NCBI GenBank assembly: GCA_020852815.1 | Contig: JADZAN010000012.1 | Coordinates: forward strand, 1-56,870 | Reading direction: 5' to 3' | DNA length: 56,870 nucleotides | From: Gemmatimonadaceae bacterium | GTDB taxonomy: Bacteria > Gemmatimonadota > Gemmatimonadetes > Gemmatimonadales > Gemmatimonadaceae | Part shown: piece by piece, positions 43,513-53,340 of the stretch | How the letters are laid out: every line of letters starts with the position of its first letter | Position numbering within the stretch: the stretch's first letter is position 1 | Position numbers and translations under genes: made by a program | Notes under the pieces: model-generated | The model's input: the letters and a program-made list of their open reading frames with translations, nothing else | Databases searched by the model: none | What the model was told of the DNA's origin: nothing

Positions 43513-45129
43513 ATGCTGTCGGCCGTGGCACGGTCCCCGTCCACTCGCCCAGCTGGCATGCGGTCGCTCGAACGCTCCGCCCTTCGCCTCGTCCGCGCTC
43601 TCGACAGCGCGTGTCATCGCCTGCTTGGATGGCGCTACAACCCGCTGCACCAGAGCGGCGCCATCGCAGTCGCCCTCCTCACGGTCCTCATCGTCACCGG
43701 GCTCTACCTGCTCATCTTCTATAGAGTGAGCGCCCCCTGGGAATCGGTGGCTCGCCTGCAGGCCGACCCCTTCATCGGGCGATGGATGCGCGGCGTACAT
43801 CGCTTTGCCTCCGATGCGCTCGTGGTGGCAATCGTCGCACACGTCATCCGCCTTTTCGCGCAGGCGCGCAGTTGGGGGCCGCGCACGCTGGCGTGGGTCT
43901 CCGGCGTCGTCCTCCTCCTCCTCTTATTCACGAGCGGGTGGACAGGATTCGTGATGGTGTGGGACACCTTCGGCGCCCAGCTCGCCCTCGCCGGCGCGCG
44001 CCTGCTCGATGCGCTCCCCGTCCTCTCCGAGCCGGTGTCGCGCACCTTCGCCGGCGATCGCCCCATCCCCTCAGCCTTCTTCTTCCTCAACCTCTTCCTG
44101 CACGTCGCCCTCCCACTCGGCGCCGGCGCCGGCATCTGGTTGCACGTCTCGCGCATTGCGCGCCCCACGCTCCTCCCGCCGCGCCCGTTGCTCTGGGGGA
44201 TGATCGGCGGTCTCGTGGCGCTGGCGCTCCTCCTCCCCGCACCGCTCCCGCCGCACGCCGATCCGTTCGTCGTACCGTCAGAGGTCCCGCTCAACCTCTT
44301 CTATGCGTTCTGGCTCCCGCTCGCCGCCAAGCTTCCGGTGTGGGGGGCGTGGAGCGGAGCCGTGGGCACGTTCGTCTTGCTCCTGCTGGTGCCGCGCCTA
44401 ACGCGGCGCCCACGCGAGGGCTCGTTCGCACCCAGCGTGGTCGATCCGCGCCTGTGCACCGGCTGCAACCAGTGCCCGCAGGATTGCCCGTGGGAAGCGA
44501 TCACGATGCGCAAGCGCGACGACGATCGCCCCACGCTCGTGGCGCACGTCGATCCCGCGTTATGCGTGAGCTGCGGCATCTGCGCCGGCTCGTGCGCGCC
44601 GATGGGCGTGGGACCACTGCATCGCACTGGGCGCGACCAGATTTCCGACATTCGCGTGCTGGCGCGCGACATCTTGCATGTCACCTCGCGCCCGCAGGTG
44701 CTGGCCATCTGTTGTGAGAACGCCGCGCCGGCGCAGCTCGATGCGCTGCGTCGCGAAGGGGCGGTGGTGCAAGGCGTGCCATGCAGCGGCAACCTGCACT
44801 CGTCGGTGGTGGAGCTTGCGCTGCGCGGTGGAGCCGCCGGCGTGATCGTCTTCTCCTGTCCGCCGCGCGACTGCCGCGGGAAGGAGGGACCGCGTTGGCT
44901 GGAGGAGCGCCTGTACAACGAGCGCGAAGCCGAGCTGCAGGCACGCGTCGACCGTCGCCGTGTGTCCACCGCCATCATGGTCATCGGCGACCAGGCGGCT
45001 ACGCTCACCGCGTTCCGCGACTTCCGCGATTCGCTCCTGCCATTGGGAATCGTTGCACCTGAGGAGCTGGAAGACCCCGACGCGCTGTGCGAGCCCGTCC
45101 CACCTGCCGCCACCAAGGAGGGGAGATGA
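43513..45129 (+). CDS. Cytochrome b / 2x[4Fe-4S] / MvhD-like fusion protein
   Basis: A 538-residue three-part protein. Residues 15-300 are a QcrB-like cytochrome b with two His pairs, each 14 apart (HRFASDALVVAIVAH and HVALPLGAGAGIWLH), for two hemes. Residues about 315-365 are a two-cluster ferredoxin (CTGCNQCPQDCP and CVSCGICAGSC). Residues 395-460 resemble the MvhD/hydrogenase delta subunit (AICCEN, CSGNLHSS, CPPRDC). A route from quinol or a soluble donor to a membrane chain is likely. The start is uncertain: GTG 43468 or ATG 43474 would lie in the operator. Confidence 0.85.
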   Translation: MLSAVARSPSTRPAGMRSLERSALRLVRALDSACHRLLGWRYNPLHQSGAIAVALLTVLIVTGLYLLIFYRVSAPWESVARLQADPFIGRWMRGVHRFASDALVVAIVAHVIRLFAQARSWGPRTLAWVSGVVLLLLLFTSGWTGFVMVWDTFGAQLALAGARLLDALPVLSEPVSRTFAGDRPIPSAFFFLNLFLHVALPLGAGAGIWLHVSRIARPTLLPPRPLLWGMIGGLVALALLLPAPLPPHADPFVVPSEVPLNLFYAFWLPLAAKLPVWGAWSGAVGTFVLLLLVPRLTRRPREGSFAPSVVDPRLCTGCNQCPQDCPWEAITMRKRDDDRPTLVAHVDPALCVSCGICAGSCAPMGVGPLHRTGRDQISDIRVLARDILHVTSRPQVLAICCENAAPAQLDALRREGAVVQGVPCSGNLHSSVVELALRGGAAGVIVFSCPPRDCRGKEGPRWLEERLYNEREAELQARVDRRRVSTAIMVIGDQAATLTAFRDFRDSLLPLGIVAPEELEDPDALCEPVPPAATKEGR

Positions 45130-45788
45130 GCCCCACTCCCGCCCGCGCGGTCGCCGTCGGTGCCGCCAGCGTCCTCTTTCTCGTCGCCCTGCGCGCCGCC
45201 TCCTTCATCCCCACCACCGATGCGCGCGGCGACTCGGCGTGGGTGCGCCTGAGTTGGAGCGCGCGCCCGGAGCGCGTGGAGCATTGTCGCCGCCTCTCGG
45301 ACGAGGAGCTGGAAGCGCGGCCTGCGCACATGCGCCTTCGCTTCGAGTGCGAGGGGCGCTTTGCGCGCTACGAATTGCGACTGACGGTTGACGATTCCGT
45401 CGCCGTGCGCGACGTGGTGCAGGGCGACGGGCTGCGCCACGACCGCCCCATGCACGTGCTGCGCGAGCACGCGCTCCGCCCCGGCGAGCGGCACCTGCTG
45501 GTCACGCTCGCTCGCCTGGACTCGGCCACCGCCACGGCGCAGGACTCCATTGCCGGGACCACCGGCGTCACCGGCGAGCAAGTGCGCCCGGGCGCTGAGT
45601 CGGACACCGTGCTGGGTGAACGCGAGGGGCGGGAGCGGGAGGAACGCGCCCGCCGGGCCGCCGAGTCGATTCCGGCGCGCCTTTCGCTCGACACCACGAT
45701 TACACTTGGGGCGGGGCGCGTCGTCCTCGTCACGTACGACGGCGCGCGCCGCGTGCTCGTGGCGCGGACCGGGAGTGCGAGCCCGTGA
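45126..45788 (+). CDS. Membrane-anchored protein of unknown function
   Basis: A 220-residue protein. An N-terminal anchor (AVAVGAASVLFLVALRAASF) is followed by a soluble extracytoplasmic part with paired cysteines (VEHCRR, FECEG) and two beta-rich stretches (RYELRLTVDDSVAVRDVV, ITLGAGRVVLVTYDGARRVLV). A charged Glu/Arg segment joins them. It overlaps the fusion gene (ATGA, with AAGGAGGGGAG upstream) and the heme A synthase gene (GTGA). Such tight coupling implies a role in the same complex or its assembly. No family recognised. Confidence 0.8.
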   Translation: MSPTPARAVAVGAASVLFLVALRAASFIPTTDARGDSAWVRLSWSARPERVEHCRRLSDEELEARPAHMRLRFECEGRFARYELRLTVDDSVAVRDVVQGDGLRHDRPMHVLREHALRPGERHLLVTLARLDSATATAQDSIAGTTGVTGEQVRPGAESDTVLGEREGREREERARRAAESIPARLSLDTTITLGAGRVVLVTYDGARRVLVARTGSASP

Positions 45789-46957
45789 CCTCGATCCGTC
45801 CCTCGATCGACTCCGCGCCCGGCGTTGCGCACACACCGTGGCGCACGACCAGCGTTGAAGACATCGACGTGACCTACATCCCCTCTGCCGCCAACGATCG
45901 CGCCGTGAGGCGGTGGCTGTATGCCACCATGTTGTCCGTCCTCGCCGTCCTCGTCGTCGGCGGGATCACGCGACTCACCGAGAGCGGGCTTTCGATCACC
46001 GTCTGGAAGCCCATCACCGGCGTCCTCCCCCCGCTCTCCGAGTCGGCGTGGGAGCATGCGTTCGCGCAGTACCAGCAGATCCCCGAGGCGCAGACCGTTC
46101 ACGCCGGAATCACGCTCCAGAAGTTCAAGTCGCTCTTCTTCTGGGAGTGGGCGCACCGCCTGGTGGCGCGCCTGGTGGGGCTCGTCATCGCCGTTCCGTT
46201 CTTCGTCTTGTTGCTGCGCGGGCGCATTCGCCCGTCGCTGCGGCTGCGCATGGCCAACCTGCCGCTCCTCGTCACGTTGCAGGGGGCCATGGGGTGGTAC
46301 ATGGTGCAGAGCGGGCTGTCGGAGCGGACTTCGGTGTCGCAGTACCGCCTAACGGCACACCTGGCGCTGGCCGTCGTCATCTATGTCGTGGCGGCGTGGA
46401 CCGCCTTTCGTCTGCTTCCCGCCAGCGAGGGCGACGCCGCGGCCACCGATCACACCGAACCCAACGGCGGCGCGCTGGCGCTCTCGGCGCTCGTCTTCGT
46501 CGTCATTCTCAGTGGCGGATTCGTGGCCGGGCTCGATGCGGGGCTGGTGTACAACACCTTCCCGCTGATGGGGGGGAGCGTACTTCCGCCCACGTATGGC
46601 GACCTGACGCCGATGTGGCGCAACTGGTTCGAGAACCCGGCCGCGGTGCAGTTCCATCACCGCACGCTCGCGCTCGTGACGCTTGGGCTCGCGCTCTGGT
46701 ATGCGTGGCGGCGCCGGTCGGCGCTCGCCGACGCCAAGGCGCGTCAAGCGTGGGGCTTCGTGCAGCTGGCGGCGGCGGTGCAGGTGTCGCTGGGGGTGGC
46801 GACGCTTCTGCTTCACGTCCCGATATCGCTGGCGGCGCTGCACCAGGCTGGGGCGCTGGGGTTGCTGACGGCGACGCTGTATGCGGGGGCGCGGGATGGG
46901 GTGGCGGTACCGCGTGCCGCCCGCACTACCGCTATCGAGGGCGCCGCGGCCAATTGA
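45785..46957 (+). CDS. ctaA: Heme A synthase (CtaA/COX15 type)
   Basis: A 390-residue membrane protein with eight predicted helices. COX15/CtaA signatures are GGITRLTESGLSITVWKPITG, FFWEWAHRLVARLVG, LTAHLALAV, VQFHHRTLALV and LAALHQAGALG, giving the heme-ligand histidines. It converts heme O to heme A. Its presence in the operon suggests that the neighbouring reductase uses an A-type heme, whereas cNOR and qNOR use heme b. The GTG start overlaps the previous stop by four bases. No ctaB (heme O synthase) lies in the window. Confidence 0.9.
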   Translation: MTSIRPSIDSAPGVAHTPWRTTSVEDIDVTYIPSAANDRAVRRWLYATMLSVLAVLVVGGITRLTESGLSITVWKPITGVLPPLSESAWEHAFAQYQQIPEAQTVHAGITLQKFKSLFFWEWAHRLVARLVGLVIAVPFFVLLLRGRIRPSLRLRMANLPLLVTLQGAMGWYMVQSGLSERTSVSQYRLTAHLALAVVIYVVAAWTAFRLLPASEGDAAATDHTEPNGGALALSALVFVVILSGGFVAGLDAGLVYNTFPLMGGSVLPPTYGDLTPMWRNWFENPAAVQFHHRTLALVTLGLALWYAWRRRSALADAKARQAWGFVQLAAAVQVSLGVATLLLHVPISLAALHQAGALGLLTATLYAGARDGVAVPRAARTTAIEGAAAN

Positions 46958-47033
46958 GCGAGGCGTGATCGCACGTCATCTTCGTGTAGTGCCGTTCGCT
47001 ACACGATGGACGTTCGACCGCTGACACGCTCCC

Positions 47034-48119
47034 ATGCCCCTCGTCGCACACTCCTCGCTCCCCTCCTTCGACGACCTGCGCCACGCCGGCCATGAGGTGC
47101 TGTCGCTGGACGGTGCGCTCCACCAGGACATCCGCGAGCTGCACATCGGGCTTCTGAACATGATGCCCGACGCCGCGCTCCGCGTCACCGAGCGCCAGTT
47201 CCTGCGCATGGTGGGGAACTCCAACAAGATCGTGCAGATGTACGTGCACCTGTTCACGGTCCCGGGCATCGAGCGCAACGCGGAGACGCGCGCGTACATC
47301 GACCGGCACTACACCACCTTCGACGCGCTGCGCACCGAGGGGCTGGACGCGCTCATCATCACCGGCGCCAACGTCGCCAACCCGGCGCTCGACGAGGAAC
47401 CGTTCTGGCAGCCGCTCGAGGACGTCGTCGAGTGGGCATCGGAGCACGTGACGTCTGTCCTCTGCTCCTGCCTTGCCACGCACTCCCTCCTCAAGCACCT
47501 CCACGGGATCGACCGCGTCCTGCTGCCGGCCAAGCGCTGGGGGGTGTACGACCACCGCGTGACCAGGCCGGGGCACCCCCTGCTGCGCGACGTCAACACG
47601 CGCTTCAACGTCCCGCATTCCCGGAACAACGACATCGACCGTTCGCAGTTCGAGCGGGCCGGACTCACCGTGCTCGCCGAGAGCGCCGATGGCGGCGTGC
47701 ACCTGGCGGTGAGCGCCGATCAGTTCCGTGTCGTCTACTTCCAGGGGCATCCCGAGTACGACATCAACTCCCTGCTCAAGGAGTACGTCCGCGAGGCGCA
47801 CCGCTGGTTCGCCGGCGAGCGTGACGACGTTCCCCCGTACCCCGAGCACTACATCTCCGAGGCAGCCGCCGTCGTCATCGAGCGATGGTGGGAAAAGGCG
47901 CGCGCGGCACATCGCTCGGGCGCGCCGCTCCCCAACTTCCCGGAGCAGGACGTGGTGCAGCTCCTGGACAACACCTGGGGCGACAGCGGCAAGGCGTTCT
48001 TCAACAACTGGCTCGGCGCCGTCTACAAGCTCACCCACCGCGACCGCGGGCGCGTCTTCGACGACGGCGTGGACCCCGAGGATCCGTTGGGACTCCTCAA
48101 GCGCGGCGACGCGCCGTGA
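47034..48119 (+). CDS. metA: Homoserine O-succinyl/acetyltransferase (MetA family)
   Basis: A 361-residue MetA-family enzyme (PF04204). Visible are LHIGLLNMMPDAALRVTERQFLRM, DALIITGANV, the nucleophile Cys in SVLCSCLATHSLLKHLHGI (second Cys aligns with the catalytic Cys of MetA) and YFQGHPEYDINSLLKEYVRE with the catalytic His/Glu. It activates homoserine for methionine synthesis. Acyl specificity (succinyl or acetyl) cannot be read reliably. It is longer than Escherichia coli MetA by about 50 residues, mainly at the ends. It is convergent with the metZ-like gene. Confidence 0.88.
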   Translation: MPLVAHSSLPSFDDLRHAGHEVLSLDGALHQDIRELHIGLLNMMPDAALRVTERQFLRMVGNSNKIVQMYVHLFTVPGIERNAETRAYIDRHYTTFDALRTEGLDALIITGANVANPALDEEPFWQPLEDVVEWASEHVTSVLCSCLATHSLLKHLHGIDRVLLPAKRWGVYDHRVTRPGHPLLRDVNTRFNVPHSRNNDIDRSQFERAGLTVLAESADGGVHLAVSADQFRVVYFQGHPEYDINSLLKEYVREAHRWFAGERDDVPPYPEHYISEAAAVVIERWWEKARAAHRSGAPLPNFPEQDVVQLLDNTWGDSGKAFFNNWLGAVYKLTHRDRGRVFDDGVDPEDPLGLLKRGDAP

Positions 48120-48137
48120 TGGCCTGATACCGCGCGG

Positions 48138-49307
48138 CTACCGGGACGCGACAAGCGCCTGGTCCAGATCCGCGATCACGTCCTCGATCGCCTCCAGCCC
48201 CACCGACACCCTAACGAGTCCCGGCGTGATGCCCACCGCCAATCGCTCGGCTTCGCTGAGTTTGGCGTGCGTGGTTGATGCCGGATGCGTCGCGATCGTC
48301 CTCGTGTCGCCCAGGTTCGCCGTCAGCGAGCACAGGCGGAGCGCGTTGAGGAAGCGGCGTCCCCGGTCGATCCCACCCTTCACCGTGAACGCCACCAGCC
48401 CGCCCCCCGCCGACATCTGCAGGCGAGCGACGTCGTACTGCGGATGCGACGGGAGGAAGGGATAGCGCACCTGCTCCAGGTCCGGGCTGCTTTCCAGGTG
48501 TTGCGCGACCGCCAGCGCGTTCGCCGAGTGACGCTCCATGCGCAGCGAGAGCGTCTCCAGGCTCTTGGAGAGCACCCACGCATTGAACGGCGAGAGTGCG
48601 GGCCCCGTGCTGCGGCAGAAGGCGTAGATCTGCTGGATGAGATCCTCGCGCCCCACCACCACGCCCCCCATCACCCGCCCCTGCCCGTCGATGAACTTGG
48701 TCGCCGAGTGTACCGAGAGGTGCGCCCCGTACCTAAGCGGTTGTTGCAGCACTGGAGTCGCCATGCAGTTGTCCACCACGAGCAGCACCCCCCGCGCCGC
48801 CGCGAGTGCGCCCAGCGCCTCCAGGTCCGCGATCTCCAGCCCCGGATTCGTCGGCGTCTCCACGTAGATCATGCGCGTGGCCGGCGTGATCGCCCTCTCC
48901 CACCCTTTGGTCCCGTCGGCGACGTCAACGTAGGTGTGCGTGATCCCGAAGCGGGGCAGGATCTTCGTGAGGATCGTGTGCGTCGACCCGAAGATCGCGC
49001 GCCCCGAGACGATGTGGTCTCCCGTGCCGAGTAGTCCTGCGAAGGTGGCAAAGACCGCCGCCATCCCCGTGGCCGTGGCGTAGCCTGCCTCCGCGCCCTC
49101 GAGCTGGCACATCTTGTCGACGAACTCCGTGACGTTCGGGTTCGTGAAGCGGGAGTAGATATTGCGTTCGATCTCGTCGGCGAACGCGGCGCGCATCTCT
49201 TCGGCGTCGTCGAAGACGAACGAGGAGGTGAGGTAGACGGGGACCGAGTGCTCCTTGTGGGGGGAGCGGTCGGCCTGGGTGCGGATGGGGGGGGTGTTGT
49301 TAGGCAT
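48138..49307 (-). CDS. metZ: O-succinylhomoserine sulfhydrylase-like PLP enzyme (MetZ type)
   Basis: A 389-residue gamma-family PLP enzyme. Characteristic segments are SVPVYLTSSFVFDDAEEM, NIYSRFTNPNVTEFVDKM, ATATGMAAVF, YVETPTNPGLEIADLEALGA, VVDNCMATP (PLP aspartate) and the Schiff-base Lys in SVHSATKFIDGQGRVMGG. YSRFTNPN and the lack of the cystathionine-synthase lid fit MetZ or cystathionine gamma-synthase types. With the metA-like gene it could give direct sulfhydrylation to homocysteine. The two genes are convergent, 18 bases apart, so not one operon. Confidence 0.88.
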   Translation of the reverse strand: MPNNTPPIRTQADRSPHKEHSVPVYLTSSFVFDDAEEMRAAFADEIERNIYSRFTNPNVTEFVDKMCQLEGAEAGYATATGMAAVFATFAGLLGTGDHIVSGRAIFGSTHTILTKILPRFGITHTYVDVADGTKGWERAITPATRMIYVETPTNPGLEIADLEALGALAAARGVLLVVDNCMATPVLQQPLRYGAHLSVHSATKFIDGQGRVMGGVVVGREDLIQQIYAFCRSTGPALSPFNAWVLSKSLETLSLRMERHSANALAVAQHLESSPDLEQVRYPFLPSHPQYDVARLQMSAGGGLVAFTVKGGIDRGRRFLNALRLCSLTANLGDTRTIATHPASTTHAKLSEAERLAVGITPGLVRVSVGLEAIEDVIADLDQALVASR

Positions 49308-49478
49308 GCGGTGGGGTGTTCGATGGGAGTGAAGGTATGCGAGCGGCCGCTACCATGTCCGCGCGCTTGGCGGCGTCCACCGCGACTGTCGGCAACGTGT
49401 AGTTGGTGGGGCGGCACCATCGAAGGCATCACCGGCGACGCCACGATCGCCGTGCTCTCCATCCCGCGTAGTGCACGA

Positions 49479-52400
49479 CTACTCCTGCACCACCCGCGGC
49501 TTCAACGTCTTCCCAATCGCCCCGATCCCGGCGTCCGACAGCTTCCGGTCGAGCGCCGGAATGTCCTCGTTGACCATCGCCTCGGCCCGCGCCTTGAGCG
49601 CCGCCCACGTCTTGTCGAGTTCCACCCGACGGTCCTTGGCGGGCTGGTTCACCTGCGGGCGCTCGCTCTCCGTCTGGTTCAGGAGGAAGATGTAATGCGC
49701 GGTGAACTTCTGCGGGAAGTTCTCCACGTCGTCGTAGACCTTCGTGCGGCGCTGGACCATCTCCTCGTCCCACGTCTTGAGCTTCGCAAGGAGCGCCTCG
49801 CCCTCGCGCCTGATGGCGGCGTATGCGTCGCCGGCTGGCAGCTCCGCGAGCACTGCCGTCAGCCGCTCCTGCGTCGGGTTCAGCCGGTTGACCGTCTCGT
49901 GCATCTGGGTGAATTCGCGCTCCATCGCCGACATGAAGGCGTCGTACTCCGCATAGCCCGCAGCATCCGTCGCGACCAGTGGGTTCGCGAGGATCGCCGC
50001 CTCGGTCGTGACGGTCCTGCTCCCCATGGTCAGCGCGAAGCGATACGACCCCGGCGACGCCTTGTGCCCACGGTAGTTCGCTTCCATGTGCAGACCGGGC
50101 ACTCCCGGTAGCGTCGCATGACGGAGATCCCAGACGATGCGGTTGAGCCCCGTGGCGGTTGCGAGCACCGGATCGGACGGCGGGGCGCTCGCCCACTTCT
50201 TCGCCGTCGTGTCCTGCTTGGACGAGTAGCGGCGCACGAGCGCCCCCGCCGCGTTGCGCACCTCGAGCGTCACGCTGTCGCTCTTCTCCAGCTTCGGCAG
50301 CCGGTAGTACAGCACGATGCCGCTTGCCGGGTTCACGCCGCGCGTTGGGTTGGCACCGGTGAATTCCTCCTTCGAGTCATCCAGCTCGCTCCCACTGTTC
50401 GTCAGCACCACATCCGCCGGACGATAGAGCGCCAACTCTTGCCCCTCGGCGCGATACTGCCGAAGCAGCGCCAGGTCGTCCAGCACCCAGAGGCCGCGCC
50501 CCGCGGTCGACGCGATCAGGTTGCCGCGATGGATCTTGAGGTCGGTGATCGGCGTGACGGGCAGGTTGCGCTGGAACGGCGCCCACTCCTTCCCGCCGTT
50601 CCACGAGACGTAGAGACCCAGCTCAGTCCCCGCGAAGAGCAGGTCCCGCCGCACGTCGTCCTCGCGCACCACGCGGGTGAACGCGTTAGGCGAGATCCCC
50701 GTGTTGATGCGCGTCCACGTCTGCCCGTAGTCCGTCGTCTTGTAGAGCCCAGGCGTGTGGTCGTTGAACTTGTAGCGCGTCGTCGCGATGTACGCCGTCC
50801 CCTTGTCGAACGGTGACACCTCGATGGCATTGATCAGGCACTCGGCGAGCCCCGCGGGGGTCACGTTCTTCCATGTCGCCCCGCCGTCGCGCGTGAGGTG
50901 GACCAGTCCATCGTCGCTCCCCGTCCAGATCACGCCGCGCTCGTGCGGCGACTCCGCCACGTACGCCAGCACGCCGTAGTTCTCGGCCCCCACGCCTTCA
51001 TTCGTGTAGGGGACGCCGGCCTTGCCTTGCTTCTCCTTGTCGTTCCGCGTCAGGTCGGGGGAGACTTCCTTCCACGTCTTGCCGAGGTCACTCGTCTTGA
51101 GCAGGAGCTGCGCGCCGTGATAGAAGGTGTTGGGCTCATGCCTGCTCCAGATGACCGGCGCGTTCCAGTTGTAGCGGTACTTCATGTCCTTCGCGTCCAT
51201 GCTCTGGTACTGTATCGGCGCCGCCATGATGCTCGTCCCCACGTGCGCCTTCGTATCCAGCACGTCGATCGTCCCCGCGTAGCTCCCGCCCAGCACGTAG
51301 CGCGGGTCGTTTGGATCGAAGGCCAGGAACGCGCTCTCGCCGCCCGCGGACGCACTCCAGCTCGCGGTTGTGATGCCACCGCCGCCGAGCTCCTGGCTCG
51401 CGATCCGCACCGACGAGTTGTCCTGCTGCGCCGCGTAGATGCGGTAGGGAAACTCGTTGTCGACGTTGAGCCGGTAGAACTGCCCCGTGGGCTGGTTCAT
51501 CAGCGTGCTCCAGCTCTTGCCGCGGTCGAACGAGATTGCGGAGCCGCCGTCGTCGGAGAGGATGAAGTTGTCCGAATCGTCAGGGTTGATCCACAGGTTG
51601 TGCGTGTCGCCGTGCTGCGTCGGCACCTCCTCCCACGTCTTCCCCCCGTCGTTGGAGCGGAGCGCCGGTGCGCTCAGCACGTAAAGCCGGTTCTCGTCCT
51701 TGGGGTCGATGAACAGCTCGATGTAGTACCACGCGCGCTGCAGCAAGCGCGGCTCGTTGGTCACCTGGCTCCAGCTCTTGCCGGCGTCGGTCGACATGTA
51801 GAGGCCGCGCGCCGCGCTGTAGGAGTCGCTCTCGATCAGGGCATACACCTTGTCCGGGTTCGAGCGGCTCACGGCGATCGCCATCTTCCCCATTTTGTCG
51901 GGGAGCCCCTTGGTCATCTTCTCCCAGGTCTCGCCACCATCTGTGGACTTGTAGAGACCACTCCCCGGCCCGCCGCTGATGACCTGCCACGGACGCCGCC
52001 CATGCTCCCACATGGCGGCGTACAGCACGCGCGGGTTGTGCGCATCCATCGACAGCTCGGCCGCCCCCGTCTTCTCGTCCACGAAGAGCGTGTTCTTCCA
52101 CGTCACGCCACCGTCGGTCGACTTGAAGACGCCGCGCATCTTGGACGGCGCATAGAGCGCCCCCTGCGCCGCGACGAAGACGACGTCCGGATTGCGCGGA
52201 TCGACGATGATGCGCGAGATGTGGCGGCTGTCGTCGAGCCCGATCTTCTTCCAACTGCGCCCCGCGTCAGTGGAGCGATAGACCCCGTCGCCCGAGCTGG
52301 TCATCACGCCACGCACCGCGTGCTCCCCCATGCCGACGTACACCACGTTCGGGTCCGACTCGGCCACCGCGATCGCGCCGACTGTGGCAGTCTTGAACCA

Positions 52401-52727
52401 GCCGTCGGAGATGTTCCGCCAGGTGATCCCCATGTTGTCGGTCTTCCACACGCCGCCGCCAACGGTCCCCATGTAGTACGTCCTGGGGTCGCCCACGACG
52501 CCCGTGGCGGCGACCGAGCGTCCGCCGCGGAACGGGCCGATCGAGCGCCACTTCACCGGCTTGAACACACTGTCGAGGGGCATCGCACCGGGTTCCGGCG
52601 CTGCGTCGGCGGTGCGCGCCCTGGCGGCGCCGGCGCTTGCCGTCTGCGCGGCGGATTGGCCAAGCGGCATCAACGCCGCCGCGAGGGCGACAGCGAGCGG
52701 AAGGGATCGACAGGGGAGGGCTCGCAT
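49479..52727 (-). CDS. Large secreted VPS10/BNR-repeat propeller protein
   Basis: A 1082-residue exported protein (signal [20 protein letters not shown]). It has the sortilin/VPS10-like, BNR-repeat propeller of the 'glycosyl hydrolase' annotation group: [64 protein letters not shown] and several further S-x-D-x-G-x-T-W units. The C-terminal 250 residues form a helical/beta domain with a coiled-coil-like [16 protein letters not shown]. This architecture is very frequent in Gemmatimonadota and Acidobacteriota, and no enzymatic activity has been shown. Clean ATG start. Confidence 0.9.
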   Translation of the reverse strand: MRALPCRSLPLAVALAAALMPLGQSAAQTASAGAARARTADAAPEPGAMPLDSVFKPVKWRSIGPFRGGRSVAATGVVGDPRTYYMGTVGGGVWKTDNMGITWRNISDGWFKTATVGAIAVAESDPNVVYVGMGEHAVRGVMTSSGDGVYRSTDAGRSWKKIGLDDSRHISRIIVDPRNPDVVFVAAQGALYAPSKMRGVFKSTDGGVTWKNTLFVDEKTGAAELSMDAHNPRVLYAAMWEHGRRPWQVISGGPGSGLYKSTDGGETWEKMTKGLPDKMGKMAIAVSRSNPDKVYALIESDSYSAARGLYMSTDAGKSWSQVTNEPRLLQRAWYYIELFIDPKDENRLYVLSAPALRSNDGGKTWEEVPTQHGDTHNLWINPDDSDNFILSDDGGSAISFDRGKSWSTLMNQPTGQFYRLNVDNEFPYRIYAAQQDNSSVRIASQELGGGGITTASWSASAGGESAFLAFDPNDPRYVLGGSYAGTIDVLDTKAHVGTSIMAAPIQYQSMDAKDMKYRYNWNAPVIWSRHEPNTFYHGAQLLLKTSDLGKTWKEVSPDLTRNDKEKQGKAGVPYTNEGVGAENYGVLAYVAESPHERGVIWTGSDDGLVHLTRDGGATWKNVTPAGLAECLINAIEVSPFDKGTAYIATTRYKFNDHTPGLYKTTDYGQTWTRINTGISPNAFTRVVREDDVRRDLLFAGTELGLYVSWNGGKEWAPFQRNLPVTPITDLKIHRGNLIASTAGRGLWVLDDLALLRQYRAEGQELALYRPADVVLTNSGSELDDSKEEFTGANPTRGVNPASGIVLYYRLPKLEKSDSVTLEVRNAAGALVRRYSSKQDTTAKKWASAPPSDPVLATATGLNRIVWDLRHATLPGVPGLHMEANYRGHKASPGSYRFALTMGSRTVTTEAAILANPLVATDAAGYAEYDAFMSAMEREFTQMHETVNRLNPTQERLTAVLAELPAGDAYAAIRREGEALLAKLKTWDEEMVQRRTKVYDDVENFPQKFTAHYIFLLNQTESERPQVNQPAKDRRVELDKTWAALKARAEAMVNEDIPALDRKLSDAGIGAIGKTLKPRVVQE

Positions 52728-53340
52728 CGGGAGTTTCCGGGCTTGGGAGGTAGGCCATGATATTCGGCTACCGTGGGGGGCGCCCGCCAGTCGGTCGGCT
52801 CGGGGAAGTGAACGGGCGTCGAGGTGCGCTCCGCGGGGGGCACGCGGCGCGGCGACCCGAGGTCCGATGCCGGGCGTGCGTGGCGTGGGGGGGAGGCATC
52901 CCGCAGCTGCTACTCGAGTCGCTACTTGCGGAAACCGGCGGACCTGCCGTGGCTCCAGTGCTCGATGCGGCTGCAGGGGCGCGTGCGAACCCGAGCTCTC
53001 GGATCCTGCTCCAGACTAGCGCAGGCTCCTCGTTGGCAGGTACTTCGTGGATTCGCCGTCGCCTGACTCGTGCTCAGCAGACTACGTAAACCCGCGTCGC
53101 AGCGATGGATCATTGAACCATGGCGACGCATTTACGACACCGCGCGCCCGCATCGCAGCTTGAACGGAGGTGTACCCCTGCAGGCATTTGCCAATCTCAG
53201 GCCTCTAACCCCAACCCGACTGTTAACCAAACACCGGACCTAACAAGGGGCTACACGCCGCGCCACTATCTCTCAAGCACACCAGAGTGACACCGAGAAC
53301 CCAACACGTGGCCTCGTTTTCGGGGTCCATCTCCTAACGA
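52728..53340. other. 613-bp region with no supported gene
   Basis: Composition falls from the GC-rich core to a more balanced one. Short plus-strand frames exist but have no conserved features, and no tRNA, hairpin or IS end is visible. It is the transition into the accessory block next to the right-hand IS and may hold the promoter of the VPS10 gene on the minus strand near 52750. Confidence 0.4.

Noticed and set aside
49308-49478. SAM-binding riboswitch upstream of the metZ-like gene
   Set aside because: I could not match a SAM-I or SAM-II consensus core in the 170-base leader; a covariance-model search would be needed.
50898-52760. 620-residue plus-strand open frame
   Set aside because: Antisense of the VPS10/BNR gene; no domain.
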